In this document: in pieces, positions 42,779 to 50,850 of the stretch | Layout: each line of letters begins with the position of its first letter | How positions within the stretch are numbered: position 1 is the first letter of the stretch | Assembly: GCA_902553315.1 (NCBI GenBank) | Contig: CACDKN010000002.1 | Span: forward strand, 124,001 to 188,000 | Direction: 5' to 3' | Source: AG-339-G14 sp902553315 | GTDB lineage: Bacteria; Pseudomonadota; Gammaproteobacteria; Magnimaribacterales; AG-339-G14 | DNA: 64,000 nt | Notes under the pieces: model-generated | The model's input: only the letters and a program-made list of their open reading frames with translations | Database searches by the model: none | What the model was told of the DNA's origin: nothing | Translations under genes and position numbers: made by a program

Positions 42779-43774
42779 ATGTCTATACTACTTACAGGTA
42801 TTACTACCAGCGGAACTCCGCATTTGGGAAATTATGTTGGGGCAATAAAGCCATCTATCGAAGAATCTAAAAAATTTAAAGATACCTTTCTTTTTCTTGC
42901 CGACTATCATTCATTGATTAAAAATCAAGATCCTAAACTGACTTTTCAATCTTCTTTACAAATTGCTTCCGCTTGGATTGCATGCGGTATAGATCTTGAT
43001 AAAGTTAACTTCTATCGACAATCAAACATTCCTCAGATTCTCGAGTTGAATTGGATCTTGTCTTCCGTAACACCTAAAGGCATTTTAAATAGAGCACATG
43101 CTTACAAAGCCGCTGTTGATTCCAACGATAAGAACGATCCAGATAAAGGTATTAATGCGGGCTTGTTTAATTACCCGATATTAATGGCAGCAGATATATT
43201 ATTATTTGATGCAAAATACGTTCCTGTAGGAAGCGATCAAAAACAACACATCGAAATGACTCGAGATATTGCAGGAAGGTTCAATAATACGTATGGAAAA
43301 ACTTTTGACCTGCCAGAGCCAATTATTTCTGAAGATATTTCTCTTCTTCCAGGGTTGGATGGAAGAAAGATGAGTAAATCTTATAATAATTTTATTGAAC
43401 TCTTTTCTTCTGAAAAAAAATTACAAAAATCTTTAAATCAAATCATCACAGATTCATTATTGCCTGGTGAGCCAAAGGAGACTAAAGACTCAATTCTATT
43501 TGAATATTTCAGCGCTTTTGTTAGTAAACATAAAATTTATGATATAGAAAAATCATTTAAGGACGGTGCTGGATGGGGAGACTTGAAGAAAATGCTTTTT
43601 AACATCATCAACGAAGAAATTAAACCTCTTAGAGAAAAGTTTGATGAACTCGTCAGTAAACCAGAACTTGTCGAAGAGATATTGATTGAGGGTGAAAATA
43701 AAGCCAGAAAAAAAGCTGAAATAAAAATAACAGAAATAAGAGAAAAAGTAGGAATAAAAGCTTTAAATGGATAA
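42779..43774 (+). CDS. trpS: Tryptophanyl-tRNA synthetase
   Basis: A 331-residue class I synthetase. The HIGH-type motif is TPHLGNY at 13-19 and the KMSKS motif K-M-S-K-S is at 197-201 (DGRKMSKSY). It charges tRNA-Trp. Length matches bacterial TrpS (about 330-340). The start is fixed by the N-terminal ILLTGITTSG strand that precedes HIGH. It lies right after a strong terminator, with no ribosome-binding site visible; the mRNA may be leaderless or read through the terminator. The next gene overlaps its stop by eight bases. Confidence 0.96.
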   Translation: MSILLTGITTSGTPHLGNYVGAIKPSIEESKKFKDTFLFLADYHSLIKNQDPKLTFQSSLQIASAWIACGIDLDKVNFYRQSNIPQILELNWILSSVTPKGILNRAHAYKAAVDSNDKNDPDKGINAGLFNYPILMAADILLFDAKYVPVGSDQKQHIEMTRDIAGRFNNTYGKTFDLPEPIISEDISLLPGLDGRKMSKSYNNFIELFSSEKKLQKSLNQIITDSLLPGEPKETKDSILFEYFSAFVSKHKIYDIEKSFKDGAGWGDLKKMLFNIINEEIKPLREKFDELVSKPELVEEILIEGENKARKKAEIKITEIREKVGIKALNG

Positions 43775-44330
43775 AAAAAAAGAGCTCTTAAAATACCCAA
43801 TTAAAAATAAGTATACCTTGCTTGGTATGGAGTTTCTGAGACTCCACAATCACGGCCAATCTTTGATTATAAGAACAAAATTTTCTGATTCGTTTAATAA
43901 ACATAGCTATGATTTTTTAATAGACAGTCTTTTAAAAGAAGAATTCGTAAACTTTCAGTTGACGGATTTTATGTTTGTTAGGGCTAAAGGATTCCATGGT
44001 CCTTTTTCAACGAAGAAATTAAGTAGTACTTCCTATACTAAAATTCAATCAGACGATTTTTTGTCTTTTGTAACAGAAATCGTAACTTCAGAGAGACAAC
44101 AAACCCCAAATATTTCAAAAGACATATATGAAAAATTAGAATATTTCTTATCAATAATTTTACAAGAAAATTCAATCACTTTTTTTTTAAAACAGAACAA
44201 AATTAGAAAATCTAAAGACAAAAATGAATTTGATCACGAATGGTCTCACGCATTAAACGAATACTATGAATTTTTGGTATTTAATCCTTCCTCTGATGAG
44301 CTATTCGTTTTAGTTTTAGCCTATGACTAA
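43767..44330 (+). CDS. Hypothetical protein (187 aa)
   Basis: No recognised family. The protein is soluble-looking, rich in Phe, Lys, Ser and Glu, with no signal peptide or membrane helix. It starts eight bases before the trpS stop and its stop overlaps the following MFS start by eight bases, so it is translated from the same operon. Codon use is like its neighbours. Both overlaps support it as a real gene. Confidence 0.65.
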   Translation: MDKKKELLKYPIKNKYTLLGMEFLRLHNHGQSLIIRTKFSDSFNKHSYDFLIDSLLKEEFVNFQLTDFMFVRAKGFHGPFSTKKLSSTSYTKIQSDDFLSFVTEIVTSERQQTPNISKDIYEKLEYFLSIILQENSITFFLKQNKIRKSKDKNEFDHEWSHALNEYYEFLVFNPSSDELFVLVLAYD

Positions 44331-45558
44331 TTTCTCACAAAAACCAGATAAATCTATTTGGTATTTAGCAGCTGCAGTTGCATGTATTGGAGCTGGGCAA
44401 TCAACAATCTTTATTTTGATTCCAGCAGAAGTAAGAGCAATGGGTTTTAACGAATTTCAAGTGGGTATAATTTTTTCAATCTCTGCTATTGCTTGGATGA
44501 TTTTCAGTCCTTTTTGGGGGAGTCTAAGTGACAAGTTTGGCAGAAAGTGGATTTTTTTAATCGGAATTTTTGGTTTTTCTTTATCTATGATTTCTTTTGC
44601 TGCGATTATTTCATCCGCGAATAATAACTTGATACCCTTTGTGCTGATATTGCCACTATTGATAGCTACTAGGTTAATCAATGGATTATTCGGCAGTGCA
44701 GTTAGGCCGGCTGCTGGAGGAAGAATAGCAGACATAACTTCTCCTGAAACTAGAGCGGCAGGATTCGCAAGATTTGACGCTGGCTGGCAGCTTGGCGTTG
44801 TCACAGGACCAATTCTTATTGGCATTCTCTTATCAATTTTTAATAACAACCTTTTTATTCCGTTTCTTTTCGTTGCTTTGCTTGGAATTTTTATAGGTTT
44901 TTACAATTTTACTCAAATGAGTGAAGCTGAAGAAGTTTTGAATGAAGAAAAAATCGAGTCACAAAAAAAAATAAATATGTTTGACCCAAGAGTCTGGCCT
45001 TCTCTTGTAGTTGCGTCTTTCATGGGACTATCAAACGCAGGATTGGTCTTGACGAGTTCAATATTTGTTAAGGATGTAATTTTAACTAATCAATTAGAAA
45101 TATATTCTACTGTAGCCATTGGATTTTCAATTGTGGCTTTATCTTCTATGTTTTCGCAGTTAGTGATTGTACAAAATTATCGAATATCTCCATTAAGCCT
45201 AATTAAATGGGGACTTTTTATAGTTTTTTTAGGATTTATGACTCTTTCTCAAGCTTCTTCTATTCCCGGATTATATTTAGGATTAATGCTGAAGGGCTTA
45301 GGTATGGGGTTAGCTAGAGCCGGAAATGTAACAATGCTTTCTTTGTCCGTCTCAAAAGATGAACAAGGAACAGCAAATGGACTCTTAAATATGGTCTTTC
45401 CAATTGGGCATATTTTGGTTCCAATTATAATCATGCCTTTATATATAATTTCTCCAGAATTTCCTTATCTTTTACTTTCTTCTCTGGCAATCCTTTTAAT
45501 TGCATTTATACTTTCTAATCAAAAAAAATATTACAGCGTGGAGAAAATTAATGTTTGA
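44323..45558 (+). CDS. MFS transporter (TetA/drug-exporter type)
   Basis: A 411-residue, 12-helix major facilitator. SPFWGSLSDKFGRKWIFLIG is the loop 2-3 signature motif, and GSAVRPAAGGRIADITSPETRAAGFARF and DAGWQLGVVTGP resemble motif C and TetA-like exporters. It likely exports a drug or metabolite, substrate unknown. It overlaps the preceding unknown gene by eight bases, and the following SDR gene starts within its last eight bases. Confidence 0.88.
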   Translation: MTNFSQKPDKSIWYLAAAVACIGAGQSTIFILIPAEVRAMGFNEFQVGIIFSISAIAWMIFSPFWGSLSDKFGRKWIFLIGIFGFSLSMISFAAIISSANNNLIPFVLILPLLIATRLINGLFGSAVRPAAGGRIADITSPETRAAGFARFDAGWQLGVVTGPILIGILLSIFNNNLFIPFLFVALLGIFIGFYNFTQMSEAEEVLNEEKIESQKKINMFDPRVWPSLVVASFMGLSNAGLVLTSSIFVKDVILTNQLEIYSTVAIGFSIVALSSMFSQLVIVQNYRISPLSLIKWGLFIVFLGFMTLSQASSIPGLYLGLMLKGLGMGLARAGNVTMLSLSVSKDEQGTANGLLNMVFPIGHILVPIIIMPLYIISPEFPYLLLSSLAILLIAFILSNQKKYYSVEKINV

Positions 45559-46438
45559 TAAAAATTTATTTAGTGGAAAAAGAATCTTGGTAACAGGCGG
45601 CGGAAGTGGTTTAGGAAAGGAAATGTCAAAGCATTTTCTTAATCATGGCGCAGAGGTCATTATCTGTGGAAGAAGGGACGAAGTCTTACAAAATACTGTC
45701 AAAGAATTAACAGGTGAAACAAAAGGAAAAATTTCCTCTCATAGTTTAGACATAAGAGATGCGATGGCGATAGAAGATACCGTGAGTAATATTTTTGATG
45801 AAGCCCCAATTGATGGATTGGTTAACAATGCCGCTGGAAATTTTATTAGCAGAACTCAAGATCTTTCACCAAATGGATTTAATGCCATCGCTTCAATTGT
45901 CTTTCATGGAACATTCAATATGACTAACACTGTTGGAAAAAAATGGATTGAGTTGAAAAGACCCGGAACTATTCTATCAATAACAACCACTTGGGTTTGG
46001 ACAGGTTCGCCTTTTGTTGTGCCTTCAGCAATGTCTAAGTCTGGAATAAATGCAATGACCAAATCACTAGCAGTAGAGTGGGGTCCACATAACATTAGAT
46101 TAAATTGCATAGCACCTGGACCTTTCCCGACGGAAGGCGCTTGGTCAAGATTAAGTCCGGAAACTGAAAGTACAGAAGGCTCTATGGATCAAAGCTCAAT
46201 GTCTTCCAACCCGATGGGCAGGGTTGGAGAAATGAGCGAATTAGGAAATTTAGCTACTTTTTTAATGGCAGATGGATGTGACTACTTAACCGGTCAAACT
46301 ATTGCTATTGATGGAGGAGCCTATCTTTCAGCAGGAGGAACTTTCTCTAGTTTAGGGAAACTTGGCGATGAAGACTGGACAAATATAAGAGAAACCATTA
46401 AAAAAACAAATGAAAAAGACAAAAAAATGAGGTCTTAA
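45551..46438 (+). CDS. SDR oxidoreductase, 2,4-dienoyl-CoA reductase-like
   Basis: A 295-residue short-chain dehydrogenase starting at ATG 45551 (MFDKNLFSGKRIL); an upstream ATG lies deep inside the MFS gene. NADP loop VTGGGSGLG, then NNAAGNF and SAMSKSGINAMTKSLAVEWGPHNIRLN. The usual Tyr of YxxxK is absent (SAMSK), as in 2,4-dienoyl-CoA reductases, which use a different Tyr. That and the C-terminal GQTIAIDGGAYLS support a role in unsaturated fatty acid beta-oxidation. An aldehyde dehydrogenase follows 18 bases later. Confidence 0.82.
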   Translation: MFDKNLFSGKRILVTGGGSGLGKEMSKHFLNHGAEVIICGRRDEVLQNTVKELTGETKGKISSHSLDIRDAMAIEDTVSNIFDEAPIDGLVNNAAGNFISRTQDLSPNGFNAIASIVFHGTFNMTNTVGKKWIELKRPGTILSITTTWVWTGSPFVVPSAMSKSGINAMTKSLAVEWGPHNIRLNCIAPGPFPTEGAWSRLSPETESTEGSMDQSSMSSNPMGRVGEMSELGNLATFLMADGCDYLTGQTIAIDGGAYLSAGGTFSSLGKLGDEDWTNIRETIKKTNEKDKKMRS

Positions 46439-46456
46439 AAAAAATAGGAGAAAATC

Positions 46457-47908
46457 ATGTCAAATGAAACAATTCAGGAAATGGAGAATACTTTAAAACT
46501 TCAAAAAAAACTTTATGTTGAAGAAGGAATTCCAAGTTTAGAGTTAAGAAAAGATAGACTGACTAGGTCTATCGAAATGCTTAAAAAATACCATGAGGAA
46601 ATACTCTCAGCAATTACAATAGATTTTGGCAGCAGAGATCCAAGAGCGGGCTTCATGTCAGAAATTATGAGTACGATTGGCTCTTTAAATTATGCGAGAG
46701 AAAATGTAAAAAATTGGATGAGAGATGAAAAACGAAAAAGCAATCCATCTCAACCATTTGTAGTGAGAACTCTTATGGGTTTGCTAGGAGCTAAATCAAA
46801 AATTAAGTATCAACCTCTAGGTACAGTTGGTGTCATAAGCCCTTGGAACTTTCCTATAAACTTAGTGCTAGCACCTCTAGGTACAATTTTTGCTGCAGGT
46901 AATAGAGTAATGATCAAGCCTTCCGAATTTACTCCCGAAACTTCTGAACTCACTAAAAAAATGTTTCAGGAGTATTTTGATCCTTCTGAAGCTGCAGTTT
47001 TTACAGGTGGAACAGATGTTGGTGCGGCTTTTAGTTCTCTTCCATTTGATCACCTTTTGTTTACTGGGAGTACTAATACAGGAAAACTAGTTATGAAATC
47101 TGCTGCAGAAAATTTAGTTCCTGTAACTTTAGAATTGGGTGGAAAATCACCTGTGATAGTTGACGATGATGCAGATATGAAATCAGCAACTACTAGGATA
47201 ATGAGAGGAAAGACAATGAACGCTGGGCAAATTTGTTTAGCCCCAGATTACGTTATGGTGCCTAAAGGTAAATCAGAAGAATTTTATGAAAAATCGAAAG
47301 AAGCAATAGAAAAATCTTTCGATACTCTAAAATATAATCCTGACTATACTTCCGTCATCAACGAAAAACATTATGAAAGGCTAAATGATTTAATTGAGGA
47401 TGCAAAAGCGAAGGGAGCTGACGTAAAAGTAATCAATCCTGCCGATGAGGATTTTTCTCAACAAGAAGTTCACAAAATTCCTCCTACTCTCATCATGAAC
47501 CCAACAGACGATATGCAAATCATGAAAGAAGAAATTTTTGGGCCGGTGTTGCCTGTAAAAGAGTACGAAAATTTTCAGGAAACAATTAATTACGTCAATT
47601 CCAAAGACAGACCATTAGGGCTTTACTACTTTGGAAAGAATAAAGAAAGAGAAGAAAAAGTACTAAACAATACTATCTCTGGAGGAGTTACTATTAATGA
47701 TGTAATTTGGCACATCGGTCAAGAGGACTTACCTTTTGGAGGTGTAGGACCAAGTGGAATAGGTAACTATCATGGATTTGATGGTTTTAAAACTTTTAGT
47801 CACGCCAAAGCAATTTATCGACAGTTTTCAGCAGACCTCTTGGCTCCAATGATGCCACCTTACTCTGGTAAGCAGTTTGAATCCACTAAAGAACAAACTC
47901 TGAAATAG
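46457..47908 (+). CDS. Aldehyde dehydrogenase, coniferyl aldehyde dehydrogenase-like
   Basis: A 483-residue ALDH. NAD loop and active-site elements: GTVGVISPWNFPINL, LELGGKSPVIVDDDAD (catalytic Glu), MNAGQICLAPDYV (nucleophilic Cys) and EEIFGPVLPVKEYE. The short C-terminus and RDPRAGFMSEIM pattern fit the class 3/coniferyl-aldehyde group, which lacks the mid-domain insert. It oxidises a fatty or aromatic aldehyde with NAD(P)+. A good AGGAGA precedes the ATG. Likely co-transcribed with the SDR. Confidence 0.88.
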   Translation: MSNETIQEMENTLKLQKKLYVEEGIPSLELRKDRLTRSIEMLKKYHEEILSAITIDFGSRDPRAGFMSEIMSTIGSLNYARENVKNWMRDEKRKSNPSQPFVVRTLMGLLGAKSKIKYQPLGTVGVISPWNFPINLVLAPLGTIFAAGNRVMIKPSEFTPETSELTKKMFQEYFDPSEAAVFTGGTDVGAAFSSLPFDHLLFTGSTNTGKLVMKSAAENLVPVTLELGGKSPVIVDDDADMKSATTRIMRGKTMNAGQICLAPDYVMVPKGKSEEFYEKSKEAIEKSFDTLKYNPDYTSVINEKHYERLNDLIEDAKAKGADVKVINPADEDFSQQEVHKIPPTLIMNPTDDMQIMKEEIFGPVLPVKEYENFQETINYVNSKDRPLGLYYFGKNKEREEKVLNNTISGGVTINDVIWHIGQEDLPFGGVGPSGIGNYHGFDGFKTFSHAKAIYRQFSADLLAPMMPPYSGKQFESTKEQTLK

Positions 47909-47926
47909 TAGATTTAAAAAAATCTA

Positions 47927-49171
47927 ATGTTGTCGAAAGATTTATCTTTTTTCATAGCCATTAGATTTCTAAGATCCCGAAAGCAAGGGTTTCTTTCCTT
48001 TGTTACAGCTTTAGCATTTTCATGTGTTGCACTTGGAGTTGCAGTCTTGATTGTTGTGACCTCTGTAATGAATGGATTTGAAACAGAACTAAGAGAAAGA
48101 ATCTTAAAAACTATTCCACACGCTTCTATTGAGGGTATTCAACCAATAAAAGACTGGCGATCTATATATTCAAAATTAAAAAAAAATGAAGATATTGTTG
48201 GTTTGGCTCCCTTTATTGAAAGTCAATCTTTGCTCTCGAATAAAGGAGAAGTTTTTGGAACAAAAATCTTTGGGATTCTTCCAGAATACGAAACGTCAGT
48301 TTCAGTAGTCGAAGATTTCATGTTGCAGGGTTCTTTTGATTCATTAAAAGAAAATTCTTTTAATATTGTTTTAGGCCTTTCTCAAAGTAGAAAACTAAAC
48401 GTAGGTATTGGTGATGAAATAGCTTTAATGATTCCAGACGCCAACGCAACATTTGCAGGGTATTTCCCTAAGATTAAAACTTTTACTGTTTCAGGAATTT
48501 TTAGAGTTGGTTCTCCAGAGTTGGATCAAACCAATTCATTTATAAATCTAAGTGATGCAGCAAAATTAATGTCATTGGACCAGAAGGTCCATGGAATAAG
48601 GTTGAAGTTTAATGATTTATTTAAAGCAACTTCACTATCTTGGATCGCATTAGGAGAAGCTGAGACGCAAACGAATGAACTATTAATTTCTAAAGATTGG
48701 ACTAATACTTATGGATCTCTTTTTGAAGCAATTATGCAAGAAAGAGTTCTAGTGGGACTTCTTCTTTTTTTAATAATAGTTGTTGCTGCATTTAACATTA
48801 TTTCTATGTTGGTAATGATGATAAATGATAAGAGATCACAACTCGCTATACTTAAAACAATTGGAATGTCGAATTACGAAATTCAAAAAATATTTGTTTA
48901 TTTAGGTTCTATAATTTCTATTATTGGTACATTCATTGGGTTGATTATAGGGCTATTGCTAACCTATTTTCTTTCAACTGATTATATGGAAGCTTTAATG
49001 AGCTTTCTCATGAGAGATTCTTATTTCATAGATTATTTTCCCACAGATGTAAGGTGGTTCTGGGTATTTATGATTTTGTTCGCATCTTTGATAACCACAA
49101 TTTCTGTTTGTTTGTATCCAGCTAGACTCGCGTCAAAAATTTATCCATCTCAGGTATTGAGAAATGAATAA
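47927..49171 (+). CDS. lolC: Lipoprotein-releasing system permease LolC/E-type
   Basis: A 414-residue inner membrane protein with one N-terminal helix (about 28-50), a large periplasmic domain (50-270) and three C-terminal helices (about 275-395), the LolC/E topology. FIAIRFLRSRKQGFLSFVTALAF opens it and DKRSQLAILKTIGMSNYEIQKIF is the cytoplasmic coupling loop. With LolD it extracts lipoproteins from the inner membrane and hands them to LolA. Only one LolC/E gene is present beside lolD, so it may be a LolF-type protein that serves as a homodimer; the window cannot exclude a second copy elsewhere. Overlaps lolD by eight bases. Confidence 0.92.
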   Translation: MLSKDLSFFIAIRFLRSRKQGFLSFVTALAFSCVALGVAVLIVVTSVMNGFETELRERILKTIPHASIEGIQPIKDWRSIYSKLKKNEDIVGLAPFIESQSLLSNKGEVFGTKIFGILPEYETSVSVVEDFMLQGSFDSLKENSFNIVLGLSQSRKLNVGIGDEIALMIPDANATFAGYFPKIKTFTVSGIFRVGSPELDQTNSFINLSDAAKLMSLDQKVHGIRLKFNDLFKATSLSWIALGEAETQTNELLISKDWTNTYGSLFEAIMQERVLVGLLLFLIIVVAAFNIISMLVMMINDKRSQLAILKTIGMSNYEIQKIFVYLGSIISIIGTFIGLIIGLLLTYFLSTDYMEALMSFLMRDSYFIDYFPTDVRWFWVFMILFASLITTISVCLYPARLASKIYPSQVLRNE

Positions 49172-49835
49172 AGTGTTTGCTGCGGAGCAATTAAGTAAAA
49201 CCTTTGATCCAGATACATCTCCAATACATGCAGTAAAAGACGTAAGTCTTGAAATTTGTGAAAACGAAATAATCGTTTTAACTGGTAGATCTGGCTCAGG
49301 AAAATCAACTTTACTTCATCTTTTGGCTGGTTTGGAAAAAAAGACTTCTGGCTCTATATTCTTTAAAGAAAATGATTATGACAATCTAAAGCCTAATGAA
49401 TTAACTAGTTTGAGGAGAGCTGAAATGGGGTTTGTTTATCAATTTCATTATTTATTAAACGAACTTTCAGCTCAAGAAAATGTTTCTTTGCCTTTAAAAT
49501 TAAATAACGTGAATCAAGACAAAGCAAACGCAGCCTCTATTGAGATTTTGGATTCACTTGGTTTGGGGCATCGAATAGATCATAAACCTAGTGAACTATC
49601 AGGCGGAGAAAAACAAAGAGTCGCAATAGCGAGATCACTAGTTCATTCGCCAAGTTTAGTAATTTTAGATGAACCTACTGGAGATTTAGACACGCAGACA
49701 TCATTAGAAGTCATAAACTCTTTAAAAAAATTTGTTAGTGACAAAAAATCTTCTCTATTAATTGCAACTCATGATGATAATTTTCAAAAAATAGCCGACC
49801 GAAAATTAATGATGGATTCGGGCATAATAGAATAA
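49164..49835 (+). CDS. lolD: Lipoprotein-releasing ATPase LolD
   Basis: A 223-residue ABC ATPase. Walker A is GRSGSGKS at 41-48, Q-loop VYQFHYLLNELSAQENV, signature LSGGEKQRVAIAR, Walker B LVILDEPTGDLD and a later switch His in IATHDDN. The Q-loop LLNELSAQENV pattern is typical of LolD. ATP hydrolysis drives lipoprotein release with LolC/E. It overlaps lolC by eight bases and abuts exbB without a gap, which is typical of an operon. Confidence 0.95.
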   Translation: MNKVFAAEQLSKTFDPDTSPIHAVKDVSLEICENEIIVLTGRSGSGKSTLLHLLAGLEKKTSGSIFFKENDYDNLKPNELTSLRRAEMGFVYQFHYLLNELSAQENVSLPLKLNNVNQDKANAASIEILDSLGLGHRIDHKPSELSGGEKQRVAIARSLVHSPSLVILDEPTGDLDTQTSLEVINSLKKFVSDKKSSLLIATHDDNFQKIADRKLMMDSGIIE

Positions 49836-50438
49836 ATGAGCTATATAATTTTGTCAGGTGGAGTAATAATTTGGCCCATCATTTTATTATCAATAATTTC
49901 TTTAGCCATTGTTTTTGAAAAAACTTGGAATCTAGCTAGAGACATTATTTTGCCAAAGAATCTCAGAGAAAATTTAATATTTCAAATTTCTGAGAATGTT
50001 ATTTCAGAAAAAAAAATAAAAAAAATGTCAAACGACTCGGTCCTTGGAAATATTTTTGCAAGCTTACTGAATGAAAAGGTAAGAGATAAATCAAATTTGA
50101 GAATGAGAGCTGAGGAAGCCGGGAGGTTCGAGATAAACCGATTAGAGCAATACTTATCTCTTCTTGGAACTATTGCTACTGTCTCACCCATTTTAGGTTT
50201 ATTGGGAACAGTTGTCGGTATGATAAATATTTTTAGCAATCTTTTGGAATCAAATATGGGATCTACTAGTCCATTGGCTGGAGGTATTGCTGAGGCACTT
50301 GTAACTACTGCAGCAGGTTTGATTGTTGCTATTCCCACCTTAATTTTTTATCGACACTTCACCCGAATTATTGAAAATTACTCTCTGGAGTTGGAAGAAG
50401 AGGCTAATAAATTTATTGATTACTTGATTAAAGAATGA
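49836..50438 (+). CDS. exbB: ExbB/TolQ-family proton channel protein
   Basis: A 200-residue MotA/TolQ/ExbB protein with a first helix (about 10-28) and two later helices with the conserved TVSPILGLLGTVVGMINIF and ALVTTAAGLIVAIPTLIFY. With ExbD it converts proton flow into force on TonB for outer membrane uptake. It starts at the base after lolD's stop. A TolQ role is possible, but the accompanying gene is ExbD-sized and tolA/tolB are absent. Confidence 0.9.
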   Translation: MSYIILSGGVIIWPIILLSIISLAIVFEKTWNLARDIILPKNLRENLIFQISENVISEKKIKKMSNDSVLGNIFASLLNEKVRDKSNLRMRAEEAGRFEINRLEQYLSLLGTIATVSPILGLLGTVVGMINIFSNLLESNMGSTSPLAGGIAEALVTTAAGLIVAIPTLIFYRHFTRIIENYSLELEEEANKFIDYLIKE

Positions 50439-50845
50439 AATTTTTGAGAAAGAAAAGTTCAGAGATATCTTTAGAAGTTACTCCATTGATAGATATAGTT
50501 TTTCTGTTACTCATTTTCTTTATTTTAAATAGTCAATTTGAAAAATTGACATTGATGGAATTAAACCTTCCTAAAGTAAATAGCGAGCAACTTAATGAAA
50601 TAAACGGCAAAAATCTTGTAATTGAAATCACTGCAATTGAGGAAATCATCCTTAACGGACAAAAACTTTCAGAAATAACTTTCAAATCTCTTAATAATCA
50701 TATTAAAGAAAATTTTTCTCAATTTAGCTCGGCTGTGATTTCTGCAGATTCAAATACAAAATATAAATATTTAGTTACTATTATGGATGTTCTTAACAGA
50801 AATAATTTTGAAACAGTTGAAATAAATGCAACAGAGCTCAAATAG
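50435..50845 (+). CDS. exbD: ExbD/TolR-family protein
   Basis: A 136-residue protein with one N-terminal helix carrying the conserved membrane Asp, D20, in VTPLIDIVFLLLIFF, followed by a periplasmic domain. It partners ExbB to energise TonB (for example the receptor at 4491-6494). It overlaps exbB by four bases (ATGA) and ends five bases before the msbA-lpxK fusion. Order exbB-exbD-lpxK-kdsB matches the Pseudomonas arrangement. Confidence 0.9.
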   Translation: MKFLRKKSSEISLEVTPLIDIVFLLLIFFILNSQFEKLTLMELNLPKVNSEQLNEINGKNLVIEITAIEEIILNGQKLSEITFKSLNNHIKENFSQFSSAVISADSNTKYKYLVTIMDVLNRNNFETVEINATELK

Positions 50846-50850
50846 TATTA

